Notes under the pieces: generated by a model
Databases searched by the model: none
The model's input: only the letters and a program-made list of their open reading frames with translations
Told to the model about the DNA's origin: nothing
Part shown: positions 34,595 to 46,552 of the stretch, piece after piece
How the letters are laid out: each line of letters starts with the position of its first letter
Position numbering within the stretch: the stretch's first letter is position 1
Position numbers and translations under genes: made by a program
NCBI GenBank assembly: GCA_029582165.1
Contig: CM055882.1
Span: forward strand, 18,741,867-18,805,866
DNA from: Portulaca oleracea
Lineage: Eukaryota > Streptophyta > Magnoliopsida > Caryophyllales > Portulacaceae
Direction of reading: 5' to 3'
DNA length: 64,000 nt

Positions 34595-35609
34595 TATTAG
34601 AACCCCTCAAGGACGTTGACAAGGACCTTGTCGACTGGATCAGTTCTGGATGAAAGCCAAAATTCGAATAGCCAGAAAAGATATGATGCGCAAGGAAAGA
34701 AATCTCAAAGAAGGTATAAGGACATTCACCTAGGGCATCATAAGGACGTTCACTCAAGGCATCATAAGGACGCTCACCTCAGGCGAGAAGCTTTGTCGTG
34801 AAAGACAAATAGGAGCAGAAAACAGGGAAGTTTTCTGGAAAATTTCTGGAAACATTTATATTTGTTTTTTCTATCCTTTTCTACCCAGACTAATTAATTG
34901 TAACTATTTTTATTGTAGGAAACAATTGATCAAGAAATTGGAAAGAAGATATGATAAGATATGATTGAAATTTTTCGGAAATCTTGCAAGGAGATCACGC
35001 AGATTAGGAAGCAAGGCAAATCACAATGAAGGAAAGAATCAGGAATGAGTGAAACTCAAACGTCTCTATTCTACTCATGCACTGCACTTATAAATAGAAG
35101 ACCTCTAGAATGAAGAGTGTTAACGATTCCACGGAAGAAATCAGGTGTGTGTGAAAAACAAAGAGTGCTTTGTTTTGTGTTCTTTCTTCGAGTAGAAAGA
35201 AGTGTTTTGTGAGGATTGTGTTTGAGTGTAATCAATTCCTTAACGGACTTAGGTTTTGATTTGTGTTGTTGTAATAGATTCCTAGACGGACTTAGGATCG
35301 ATTAGTGTTTGCACCAAATCTGTGGTTGGTGTGTGTTTCTAGAAATCTTGTTCGAAGTACTCGGCAATCTGTTTGCTTGTAACCCTAAGGACATTCACCT
35401 TAGGAACGTTCATATTCAGTCTACATTTTGTTCCAAAGAAATAAAGGAGGTTATTCAATTATCTTTTATTGTCTTTTATTTCTGTTTACTTTGGTTTATT
35501 TTAAGTTGAATCTTAATTTGAAAAGATTAATACCCTAACGTCCTTTACCAGTGAGCATTTGTGCAGAAATTTTTATAACCCTATTCACCCCCTCTCTAGC
35601 GTTCTTTCA
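34595..35609 (+). repeat. Left LTR of gag-only element 2
   Basis: It begins TATTAGAACCCC, where the right LTR has TGTTAGAACCCC, so the terminal TG is mutated to TA. It ends CGTTCTTTCA. AAGGACG/AAGGAC words recur in it. Confidence 0.9.
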
Positions 35610-35611
35610 AG

Positions 35612-35623
35612 TGGTATCAGAGC
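35612..35623 (+). other. Primer-binding site of gag-only element 2
   Basis: Exact TGGTATCAGAGC two bases after the LTR. Confidence 0.93.
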
Positions 35624-37363
35624 ATGTCTACTCAAGAAGAGACTAACCGCTCTGTGGAAAAGATCATGGATGTGATCAAAGATGGTGATATAGGGCAAGG
35701 ACGTTGTTTAAATAGTCCCCCATTATTTAGAGGATCAAACTTTGCCCACTAGAAGAAGCGTATGAAGACATTCATCATGGATCAAGACTATGACCTTTGG
35801 GACAGAATTGAGAATTGAGACTTTGTCCCCATGATCACAAAAAAAGAAATCACGAAACCCAAAGATAGATCCAAATATACTGCCAAAGAAGCAGAAAAGG
35901 CGGATAAAAATGTTAAAGCTTTACATATCCTTTAATGTGGACTTGATTCTATTGAGTTTGAATTTGTCTTTGGTTGTGATACAGCTAAACAGGCGTGGGA
36001 TACCTTAGTGACCACATATGAAGGAACGAGCCAAGTTCAAAAAATAAGGCTCGACAATTATGTCAAGCACTATGAATCCTTCAAAATGAAGAATGGAGAA
36101 TCCATCAAGGACATGTACAAACGATTCAATGTCATAGTCAACAATCTAAAGTCCTTGTGGAAAACGTAATCCAATGAAGAAAAAGTTCACAAGGTCCTCA
36201 GATGTCTTCCAAGAAAGAATTCGGAATCAAAGGTCACTATAATAGAGGGAGTTCACGATGTTGAAACCCTCCAATTAGATGACCTCATTGGAAAGCTTCT
36301 TGCTCACGAAATGCGTCTCTAGGAAGAGCAAAATGAAAAGGAAGAAGTAGCCCATAAGGACATCTCTTGTCCTAACAACAATGATAAGGACAGGATCTTG
36401 GCCTTGATGGCCAAGGAACTCAAGAAATCGTACAAGAAAAGTCATACCTCCAGAAGACCTTCATCTAAACGCATCAACCAAAGAGGTAATGACTCATCAA
36501 ATAATAGAGCTAACTCACTCTCTTGTTTTTTTTTTTTTTTGTGGTGACCCAGATCACTTGATCAAGGACTGTCCCTACCAAAGAAAGAACAAAGAAAAGA
36601 TAAATCATATGGCCCTAATGGCCACTTGGAGTGATGATGAGGAGAGTACTAGTCATTGCATCATGAGAAAAGACACCAGCGACACAGAGGAAGTTGGTGC
36701 AGCCAATGATGACTACCAGGACAATGACGAGGATGAATCAAGGGAGGTAACATTTGATGATCTCCTCACTTATCCTAAAAAGTACTAGGGAAAATGCCTT
36801 TTAAAGTTTGTTGGACGGGAGACCAAGCATTTAAACGAGATTAGGTCACTAAAAGAAACCAACAAAGGCCTGAAAGAGTCCAATGAGAAGTTGGAGAAAT
36901 TATGTGAAGGGCTTACCTCCAGGGTCAACATTCTCAAAGCTAAAATACTAGACCTCAAGGCCAACCTTGATGATTGTCACAAGTCTCTGACTGAGGCAAC
37001 CGAGCAACAAGAAAACCTTGGAAAATGGCATGAAAGCCCCCTGTTAAGGAGCGAAATTGTCATCAAGGACATTCTATCTCGCAAGGACAAGCTATCAAAA
37101 CCAGACACCAAGGACGACACAAGGACCTTAATGAGCAGTACCAAGGCCACAGATTTCACTCATGGCACCAAGAACTATACAACTATCTTAGGAAAAGATA
37201 TCAAGGTCATTCATCTCTTCCCAAAAGCAAATATGGTAAATCTCACTACTTCAACCATTATCGTTCTAAAATTGTACAAGTTTGGGTTCCAAAAGGAAAA
37301 AGACCTCCTAACATGGTTGTTACTAGTAGTCAAGAACCAAAATTTAATGTCAATTATGGCTTG
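35624..37363 (+). pseudogene. UBN2-type gag with altered CCHC knuckle and coiled coil, stop-broken
   Basis: The ATG at 35624 (MSTQEETNRSVEKIMDVIKD) is the natural start. CDTAKQAWDTLVTTYEGTSQ and ESIKDMYKRFNVIVNNL mark UBN2, interrupted by in-frame stops. The knuckle near 36,520-36,565 ends CGDPDHLIKDC, but a poly-T run has inserted extra phenylalanines between its first two cysteines. MATWSDDEEST follows, then an acidic stretch and a helical segment (36891 onward). The region ends with KIVQVWVPKG near 37,270-37,300 in another frame. Confidence 0.82.
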
Positions 37364-37725
37364 AGGAAGGGTGTCTAATGATTTTGCAGGTATATTCAGC
37401 ATCCAGGAGAGTGGATGCTTAAGGGAGCTTGGAGCACTCAAAGACATTACTTATATCAGCAATAAGAACCCCTCAAGGACCTTGTCAGACCTAGAATCAA
37501 GGACCTTGACAAATGGATCTACTCAAATAGCAGTGTTATTGATTATTTTTATGGCACATATTGAGGGGGATCACCCTCTCTTAGGACTAACAACTTCATT
37601 GAGTCTTGCAGATTATTGGAGATGGTCACAATATTAAGGGGGAGCTCTCTAGACTTTTTGATAAAAGTCAAAAAGGGGGAGAAGTGATGCGAATGAATTT
37701 TGCCTTTCATCAAAGAGGGGGAGAT

Positions 37726-38745
37726 TGTTAGAACCCCTCAAGGACGTTGACAAGGACTTTGGCGATTGGATCAGTTTTGAATGAAAGCCAAAATTTGCAT
37801 AGCGAGAAAAGATATGATGCGCAAGGAAAGAAATCTCAAAGAAGGCAGAAAGACATTCACCTAGGGCATCATAAGGACTTTCACTCAAGGCATCATAAGG
37901 ACATTCACCTCAGGCGAGAAGCTTTGTCGTGAAAAATAAATAAAAGCAGAAAATAGGGAAGTTTTCTGGAAAATTTCTGGAAAGATTTATATCTGTTTTT
38001 TTCTATCCTTTTCTAACCAGACTAGTTAATTGTAACTATTTTTATTGTAGGGAACAATTGATCAAGAAAATGGAAAGAAGATATGATAAGATATGATTGA
38101 AACTTTCCGGAAATCTTGCAAGGAGATAACGTAGATTAGGAAGCAAGGCAAATCACGATAAAGGAAAGAATCAGGAAGGAGTCAAACTCAAACGTCTCTA
38201 TTCTACTCATGCACTGCACTTATAAATAGAAGACCTCTAGAATGAAGAGAGTTGACGATTTCACGGAAGAAATCGGGTGTGTGTGAAAAACAGAGAGAGC
38301 TCTGTTTTGTATTCTTTCTTTGAGTAGATAGAAGTGTTTTCTTTTGTGAGGATTGTGTTTGAGTGTAATCAATTCCTTAACGGACTTAGGTTTTGATTTG
38401 TGTTGTTGTAATTGATTCCTAGACGGACTTAGGATCGATTAGTGTTTGCACCAAATCTATGGTTGGTGCGTGTTTCAAGAAATCTTGTTCGAAGTACTCG
38501 ACAATCTGTTTGCTTGTAACCCTAAGGACGTTCACCTTAGGAACGTTCATATTCAGTTTACATTCTGTTCCAAAGAAATAAAGGAGGTTATTCAGTTATC
38601 TTTTATTTTCCTTTATTTCTATTTACTTTGGTTTATTTTAAGTTGAATCTTATTCTAAAAAGATTAAGACCCTAACGTCATTTACCAGTGAGCATTTGTG
38701 CAGAAATTTTTATAACCCTATTCACCCCCCTCTAGGGTTCTTTCA
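37726..38745 (+). repeat. Right LTR of gag-only element 2
   Basis: It begins TGTTAGAACCCC directly after GGGGGAGAT and ends GGGTTCTTTCA. It pairs with 34595-35609. Confidence 0.92.
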
Positions 38746-39210
38746 CATATAATTATAGTTAGCACTTAGTTAGCAGTTCCCACTTCCCACTTCCCCCCCC
38801 CCCTCTCTGTTTCGCTTTTCCTATAGTATACATTCATGATTCATCAATCCATTCATTGACAAGTATAACGTTTGAGAGATATGGTGGAAAAATGTGGGTT
38901 ATTTCCCGCTTAAATTTACTATAAAAATTAAAAAAATAAATTCACAGGTTTTAATTGAAGCTACGCACGCACAGTCGGTCACACTCACAGAAGGCAGTTA
39001 GACTCAATAGGTTTTTTTTTAAAGGTTAAAACTAGTTAGCCGCGGTTAACCGTTATGAGAAATCCTAAACCTAAATCTAAACCGGTAAAAGCGGTTTGGG
39101 TAACCTAATAGCTTTTACACAAAAAGCAATTCGGTTAACCGCTTTTACCAGTTTGGTTTTACCAGTTTTGCGGTTCAAGTTTTGGTTTAGGTTTGCGATG
39201 GCCACCCCTA

Positions 39211-39757
39211 GAAGAGAGTTATTGAAAACCTTCCTGTTCCTGCTCAGCCAAATATTCCATAGCAGACTCAGAAACTCCTGGGCTATCTTGTTACCCTCCA
39301 CCCCCCTTTTGAACATGAGAGTTAGCCAGTTGTGGATCCAGGTATTGATTGGTACTGCAACCTGCTGCTGGTTTATGATGCCCAGATTTGAAGCAAACCA
39401 AACAGTCGTAGTCCGTGCATATTCTTTGAAGATATGTTGAGTTGATTCCAAGGATTGACCACAGAGAGTACAGAGGAGAATGCCACTGGTGTCCCATGCT
39501 CTCCTCTTATCTGTCGTAGGGAGACCATTTTGGATGATTTTCCAAACATGCAACTTCCACTTTGGGTGGGCATTAAGGCGCCATATGTTTTTCCAGTTGC
39601 TTTCCTCTTGTAATGATACTTTCCTTCCCCAGGCACCATTCTCATTTGCCTTCTCCCATAGGTGCCAATAACCCGATTTTACTGGGTATGTCCCATTTTG
39701 TGTTAGTCCCCAATAAACGACATTTTCTTCATCTAAAACCCTCACAGGATACGCCAA
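39211..39757 (-). pseudogene. LINE ORF2 zf-RVT region
   Basis: The minus strand reads WKNIWRLNAHPKWKLHVWKI and later CTLCGQSLESTQHIF, the CxxC...H zinc-binding domain placed after RT in plant LINEs. The frame runs into the hAT-like element at 39210. Confidence 0.88.
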
Positions 39758-40409
39758 GATTGCCCTAGCTGAATTAGCAGTAAAAAGTTGACAAACTAGC
39801 CTGAAATTCCAATCTCCTTCCCCAGCCCTTCTCAGCTCACTCCCGTCCTATTTCCCCACATAGCTCGATCTTGAGCCTCTTTAAAAATCAGAGATTCCGA
39901 TCCTACGCAGTTGTCTGTGAGAATGCAACATTGTTTCCCAGAGTTGATTTTGATTCTTATTCCACCCTTTAAACTTTTTGCCGCTCTGCAACGACTGTTC
40001 CGACATGAGGATCCTCGTTTTGGCTCAGAAGAAACAAGCGCCAATGGTGAAGACTGCTTGTATCTGGCCTTGTAAATTCTTGCAAGTAGATTGTTTCTCT
40101 TATACTCCAGGTGCCAAGCTTGTTTAACGAGAAGTGTATCATTAAGCTGTTCTTCTTAATCCAAGACCCCCTTACTCTTTGGTGACATAAGCGTTTCTTT
40201 ACTCACCCAATGGTTGCCATTGCGATTACTACTTGGCAACCAAAAGAAGTTAACCATCAGAGCATCCACCTTATCAGCCAGATGTGTTTATGCAGTGCCG
40301 ATAATACCACATTAATGAGGATTAGTCTGCCAGAAGGGGAGAGTAAGGAAGCTTTCCAACCCTGTAGTTGTTTCTCGATAGCATCTATAATGAAACCAAA
40401 CTGAGTGGT

Positions 40410-42057
40410 TCAATTCTTTTGCACTACAAGTGGAATCCCTAAATATTTTTGGAAATAATCCTCCATTTGATACCCAAACAGGACTCTCAATCCATCCTTC
40501 TCCTCCTCAGTAACATTTGGGGAAACCATCAAATGTGATTTATTGACATTAATCACTTGCCCTGAAATCAGGCGAAATTCATCAATGATATTTTTGAGAT
40601 TTAGGCAATGTAAGGCGAATAACTCGCTGAGAAAGAGGGAGCCATCCTCAAAAAATAGATGTGTTACCTCAGGGCTTCCTCTAGCTACCTTTATGCCAGC
40701 AATTTGCCGTCTGTTCATAGCAATCTTGAGGTTAGATGCATCCAGACACAGGATAAAGAGGTAGGGGGATAGAGTGTCCCCTTGCCGTAGCCCCGCTTCC
40801 AGAGTGAAAGTTGGAGAAGGTTGGCCATTGACAAGCATTGAATACCTAAATTTTCATCACGCATTCCATAATCAGTTTCACCCAATGTGCCGGAAACCCA
40901 AGTTTTTCCAATACCTTGTTCAAAAATTCCCATCGAACTCTGTCATATGCCTTATGCATATCCACCTTGATTGCTCCCAGTTTTTGTCCTTGTCAATTCC
41001 CCTTAATGTAATGAAGTACTTCATGAGTAACGAAGCAACTATCACTCATCAATCTGCCTAGGATAAAGGCATTTTGAGTGTCATCAATTATACCCTTCAG
41101 AATCCTCCGAAGTCTGTTCACTAAACATTTGCTTACCAATTTGTAGGCCACATTGCACAGACTAATGGGTCGATAATCCCCCATAGACTCCGAGTTGTCT
41201 TTCTTAGGGATTAAAGTAATATTGGTGTAGTTAATCTCCTTAAGGAGCTTCCCAGAGTTAAGCATATGCAGAACCGCAGTCGTAACCTCAGGGCCCACTA
41301 TCGGCCACAGTTTTTTGTAAAACTCCACAGGAATTCCATCCAGCCCCAACGCTTTAAAGGCACCCATCTGTTGGAAGGCTAAGGAGATCTCCTCCTCCTG
41401 AAAAGGTCGAGTAAGTGTCGTTATGTGATGGGGGAGGAGCGTCTTGTTGTAATTTTGGAGGAATTTGCGTTCTGTTCTATCTACTACCGAGACGGGAGCT
41501 TTCTCCGGCTTGGTGAAAAGATTTTTGAAATATGTGACTGCTTCGCCCATAATTTCCACATCCTCTTCCACCCACTTGTCCTCCTTCGTTTGAATTTGCC
41601 TAATAAAAGAATGGTGTTTCTTCACTAGGAAATGTCTGAAGAAGAACTTCGTCATTCTATCACCTTCCAGGTTCCACTTGAGTTTTGCACGTTGCACCCA
41701 ATAGGTAGAAGCAAGAGCAATTGCTTCCATCACTTTTGACATTGACTGGTAGTATGCTGCGATAGCTGAACTGTCCAGGCCCACCCCTTCCAGTTCTAGT
41801 TGGGCTTGAGGGGTTTGATGAATCACCTCCTCAAAGTTATGTGGTCTCCTCTTTTCCCAATCGATACACCACTGTTTGCAACAGTCCCTTAGCTGGCTCA
41901 GCTTCCGGATTGTTTGGAAGACTTGTCCTACATTGGAAACTCCTTCATGCCCTTTTTCGTTGAGGAGAGCAATGAGTTCCTCAATTTGGAGGGACCAGAT
42001 TTCAATGCGATAGACCTTTTTCCTTCTATTTTTGTTTTCTGCTTTATCTAGATACAC
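40410..42057 (-). pseudogene. LINE ORF2 reverse transcriptase with mutated active site
   Basis: The 354-codon frame 42057-40993 carries FKALGLDGIPVEFYKKLWP, ITLIPKKDNSESMGDYRPIS and NAFILGRLMSD. Frame 40838-40410 continues with AGLRQGDTLSPYLFI and the metal-binding box, which reads FFEDGSLF where FADDSLLF is expected. The first of the two catalytic aspartates is a glutamate and the second a glycine, so this copy should be inactive. A shift near 40,930 joins the two parts. Confidence 0.9.
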
Positions 42058-42744
42058 AATCGGCCCATGATCTGAGAGGAGGATAGGAATTAAGGTTCAT
42101 AACATATGCTTCTTGAAACTTTTGTACATTGTGGTGGTTGCAGTAAGCTGTATCAAGTGTTTCCATGATGAGCTCCTCGTCTTTCCTATTATTTGTCCAA
42201 GTATGCTTTAACCCCCACGTTGGGATATCAAGCAATTGCATTTGAGCTTTCCATTCGGTAAAAAGTATTCTTCCCTAGATTGAGCTCAAACCACCCAGTT
42301 TTTTATCAACATATTCCACTTGATTGAAGTCTCCCAAAATGACTAATGGATGTGATACTTTGCCGCATATGTGCTGAATTTCCTCCCACACATTCCTACG
42401 CTTATGAACATCTGGATGTCCATAAACAAAGCAAAAATAACACAAAATACTCCCAATTTTATTCACTTCACACAGAGCTACATTGGCACTAACATACAAC
42501 ATAGTCACCTGACACGGTGCATATTGAAACACAACTAAACCCCCACTTAAACCAACAGAACTTACCCCCCCACTACAGACAACTTAAGAGGACTGAGCTT
42601 CTTAACAACAACATCAAGATCTGTTTTACACTCAAACAAGCAAAAAAGGTTGGGGTAAAAGAAGCGGAGCATCCATTGGATGTAGGGAATTATAGAGGTC
42701 TTCGCCGAACCTAACCCTCTGCAGTTCCAAGCACAGGCCTTCAT
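42044..42744 (-). pseudogene. LINE ORF2 N-terminal endonuclease (broken)
   Basis: Frame 42744-42562 begins MKACAWNCRGLGSAKTS, the N-terminal motif of the AP-type endonuclease (catalytic N). Frame 42532-42275 has FCFVYGHPDVHKRRNVWEEI and LVILGDFNQV, with the catalytic GDFN. Frame 42241-42044 has GLKHTWTN. Three frames are needed, so it is disrupted. Confidence 0.88.
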
Positions 42745-43204
42745 GCCTGTCCGGAGGGGCTTGTCCGGCTGCCCCCCTTGGCCTCGGACCGTCGTCGGTA
42801 AATTTTCAGCCCAGTTGCACCCTCCTCTCCCTTAATCTTGCACTTCTGCACCTCTGGGCCCTTCTGTGACTCTTGTTGGTGTCCCCCACTATCCAAATCC
42901 ACCACTACTTTTTTCATCTTCTTTTCAATTTAGGAGTAGACCTCTTCATAGAGGTTGTTCCCATTGACTACACTACCTAGTTCCGGAGAAGAAGCCGCCT
43001 TCCTTTTCAAAATCCCCATGTGTGCGTCCCCCTCTTCCCTGCTAACGGAAGCTCTACATTTTTCACCGTGCCACGACGACCCCCTGATTGGCTTCCCATC
43101 TTCTTTTGTAAATGGATGCTCTCCCGATTGTCAGATCCATTGGACATGTGCTCGCTGACTTGTTGTTGTAGCTCTTGAGCTTGACCATCGAGGTCCATCG
43201 GACC

Positions 43205-44174
43205 CTAACCTATCTCAATAGTTACCCTCAGTGATAATTGGAGTAGTTGCTCACCTTCCTCTAATGCCTTGATCTTCAATTTCCCGATATTCACTTCACA
43301 TGGTTGAAATGCCCCTTGTTCTATCCCTCTGCCATTGTCAACAAACATCACCTCCACCTCTTTTCCCATAGTATTTGAGTTAGGAATTGTTGGTAATCCC
43401 AAACCTGTATTAGGCTCATTTTCTTGGCCATAATGGGATTCAGTAGTTGTTGCTTGGTTGGGGGTATTTATCAAGCATTCCCAGCTGTACCCCTCTTGAG
43501 TAGGTGAGGCAATAATAATGGGGTTGGTTGGGACATCCCTAATTACCTCTTTACCCTTATCCTTATTCTGAAAGCGACAAGGTAAAAACGGTTGAACAGA
43601 TGTCGGAGGTGTGAAAATACCTGGTAGATTACGTGGGGCCTGTGTCAGGAGAGGTGGGGTCCCTTGCATCCCAGGAACTTGCACGTTACCAGGAGCCAGA
43701 TGGTATGTCATACTTGGACCCGACACAAGATCTTTCCCTCCTGCTTCTTCAGGTGCTGGAGTAGAGACTCAGAATCCAGCCCCACTAGGTGGTCCTTGCA
43801 GTTGAAAATGACCCCCTCATCGTGGGAACCCAATCCATGCAATCCGGAATATGTGCCAAGATTCCCCCATGCACCCCATGCACGTTGGCACTGGTGATCC
43901 CTGCTTCATTTGGATTCCCACCCGGTGCTATGATTTGCCCCAACACCGAAACTACCGGACCCCCTCTTGCCATCACTTGTCCCGGTTCCTCGGGGAGTAG
44001 ATTGTTCACCAGCATTTGACGTTGATTGACCTTCATAAAAACAGGAATTCCCCGGAACAAGTGTGTAGTTAAGAAAGGCTCAATAGGGGGAAAAGTAAGT
44101 ACCTTTTTGGAGTAGAAAGGCTCCAACGAAGAGATGATCTGGTACCCTTACCGCTTCCATTCATTGAATCTTTG
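43205..44174 (-). pseudogene. LINE ORF1 C-terminal half
   Basis: Frames 44126-43785 and 43726-43205 are proline/glycine-rich with no clear domain, as is usual for the tail of plant LINE ORF1 after the zinc knuckle. They continue the ORF1 interrupted at 49289 by the gypsy element. Confidence 0.65.
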
Positions 44175-45563
44175 TGTAATAACCCAGTGTTAATTAGTCC
44201 CTAAGGTCGTTTAATTAAGTTAAATAATCAAGTTAGTTAGTCAAAATTGCGCTTTTCTTTTTGTCTAACCGTGTGTTTTGCAGAACTTGAACAGCGCAAC
44301 GACCACCAACCCTCCACCATAGTAGTTTTTTTTTATAGATATCTCTCGAATAGTATTACCGACCCTTCATAGTATTCATATTGTTTGTCTAAAAATTTCT
44401 CCTTCGAATTAATTATTATTAGTGGAGAATCGAGTACCCATAGAATTTCTTTTAGCAAAATTTCTCGTAGGATCTTATTCGGAAATCCCATAGTAATGGT
44501 ATTAGGTTAGAAGGAGGAATTAGTAAGTGTTTGGGCCAATTTATTTTTTTCTTCCCTTCCAAACAAACCAATATTTTGTAGCAACTTGGGCCATCCTTAT
44601 AAGAAGTGAAAGCCATAGTATACTCCCCCATTCTTTTAATTTCCATATCAGATTAAAAATCTTCATTCAAAGGTCAAGACTTTAACTTTCTCTCTCCTTC
44701 TTCCACCCTCTGCCTGTCTTTGTGCTCTGCTCACTGCCCATTGTTCCCCTCTACCCGGCCAGACGCCAACGACGACGCTAGGTCACCGGAGGAGGTGGCC
44801 GGTGAGGTCTGCCGGCGGTTCCCAGCGGCGTGCTGTCATGCTTGTCTCTCTCTGCATCTCCTTCTCTCCTATTTTCTAAGGTACTCTCTAAATTCTTATG
44901 TTTTCCCTCTCAGAGTAATTGAGTTAATTGATTCTTGTTATAAATCTCTTAGTAGAATTAATTGTTTTAGGGGTTTTGAGAATGCAAATTTTAATCTTGT
45001 TTTATGTTGATTATTGAGGTGATTACTTGGTTGAAATTTATGTGAATCAAGTAAGAAACTATGGAAGTAGGTTTAATTGTTGGAATTTGGTGATGCATGT
45101 TGTTGTCAATGGTAATTTGAGGTTCAAGAGTATATGCATGTTAATTTCTAAGTAAAGTACTACCCTAGATTAGTAATTGGGTTATTTTGGTTGATGAATT
45201 AGAGATGAATTGTTAGTGTATTATGATGCACATCAAGTTTTCGATGAAATGCCTCATAAAAGAAGGGATTATGGTTGAACGAATATGACTTAGTTGATGT
45301 TGGGTTGTTGAGATTTGTACATGCATGATATTTTGATGGTTTATGAATAGGGAATTCAATTATGGGATGTTTTTGCCTTGCATGTCTTCAAGGTGGACTC
45401 AAATGAAGGTTTCCTTTATGTTATCAATTCTTGAAATTTACATTTATGGTTGGAGAGTATGTTTTAGGAAGTGATTAAAGTGGATTATAGAGTTTAAACA
45501 TGCACGCAAGCAATTCTTTGAGTAGTTTTGCAATCTAATGATTATAAATTTGGGGGTGTTACA
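44175..45563 (+). repeat. Left LTR of the pol-deleted gypsy element
   Basis: TGTAATAACCC to GGGTGTTACA. Contains a GC-rich patch around 44,750-44,850 that is unlike the AT-rich rest and is present in both LTRs. Confidence 0.92.
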
Positions 45564-45567
45564 GTTG

Positions 45568-45579
45568 TGGTATCAGAGC
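45568..45579 (+). other. Primer-binding site of the pol-deleted gypsy element
   Basis: Exact TGGTATCAGAGC four bases after the LTR. Confidence 0.93.
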
Positions 45580-46552
45580 AGGATATAAGAAGGTTCTTGG
45601 GGAAATTAGAAAATTTGAAGTAAATTGTTATAGAATTTGGGATAACGGTTGAAAATACTATTGTGGATGGGAAATTGGTTGAGCTTGAGGCTCTATGGTA
45701 TGGATTAAATTGGGAATTGTTCTTATGCATGTTGATTTGTACAGTCGATAACTTGGGATAGTCCAATTTACAGAGGAAATTCTGTCGAAATTTACATAGA
45801 AATCCAAAGGTTTTAAGGTAATTGATATACACTAAATGCTTAGACATTTGGTATTACGACATGAGCCACTTGCCATTTTAGGTATCTTACTTTAGAGGAG
45901 GTTTGATTGAGGAAACGATATGGCTTAGAATCAAAGTAGTTTAAGATATTTATCTTCGCACCTAAAGACTTCGGCCACGGGACTGAACTCAAAGCTTCCC
46001 TTATGCATCTTGGAGAAAATTATGCATGAAGATTAGTGAATTGAAGTCTCTCAAACATATTTAGCAATTGGTACTAGTATGCTTACGAAGGTTGAAATTT
46101 ATTTGATAATTTGATGGGAATTATGGAGAATGAATATTATGAGTCGAAATAAGGAGGCTATGTTTCGAAGAGAGTGAGATGTGGGCTAATACCCTTGGAA
46201 TGAGATGAAGTATGAGGAAATGAATGTACTACGAGTCAGTTCAATGAAACTATGTGAGTAAGACTCCCATTATTATTTTGTTTTCCCTCTATATTTATCG
46301 GGTGTACACTACTTTGATGGGTTACTTGTTTTAGAGAAGTTATATTGTTGTTATAGATGAATTTTATGGATGAGTTCTACTCTTTTAGGTGAATTTTTTT
46401 CCCCTTGGATGAATTTAGTATGTGAGTTTAATCTTATGAAAAGAGGAAGTGCGGTTCGGGTGATTTTTCGTATTTATGGAATTTGGAGTTATGATCTTTA
46501 ATGTTTTTTTTAGCACCCAACTAAGACAAGTTCCGTATGTTTCATGTTGTAG

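Larger units (their letters stand above)
34595..38745 (+). mobile_element. Gag-only Ty1/copia element 2 (TR-GAG-like, Sirevirus-type), TSD CATAT
   Basis: The LTRs are at 34595-35609 and 37726-38745, with exact TSD CATAT at 34590-34594 and 38746-38750. The primer site is at 35612. Two purine tracts (about 37,667-37,682 and 37,711-37,725) precede the right LTR. The interior encodes a UBN2 gag, a CCHC knuckle and a coiled coil, and stops after a VWVPKG gag-tail motif with no pol. It is distinct in sequence from the element at 22004-26554 but has the same plan. Confidence 0.9.
34174..39210. mobile_element. hAT-like element with TAGGGGTGGCCA ends, containing a nested LTR element
   Basis: Perfect 12-bp inverted ends TAGGGGTGGCCA and TGGCCACCCCTA. 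The flanks are GAAGATAG (34166-34173) and GAAGAGAG (39211-39218), an 8-bp duplication with one change. Without the nested element it is about 0.88 kb. Its ends are filled with GGTTAACCG, GCGGTTAACCGC and AAACCTAAACC words. No transposase visible. Confidence 0.85.

Noticed and set aside
44720..45010. GC-rich frame in the gypsy LTR, with a copy at 48364-48738
   Set aside because: It lies within the paired LTRs, has no domain, and the reading frame differs in length between copies; probably leader sequence.
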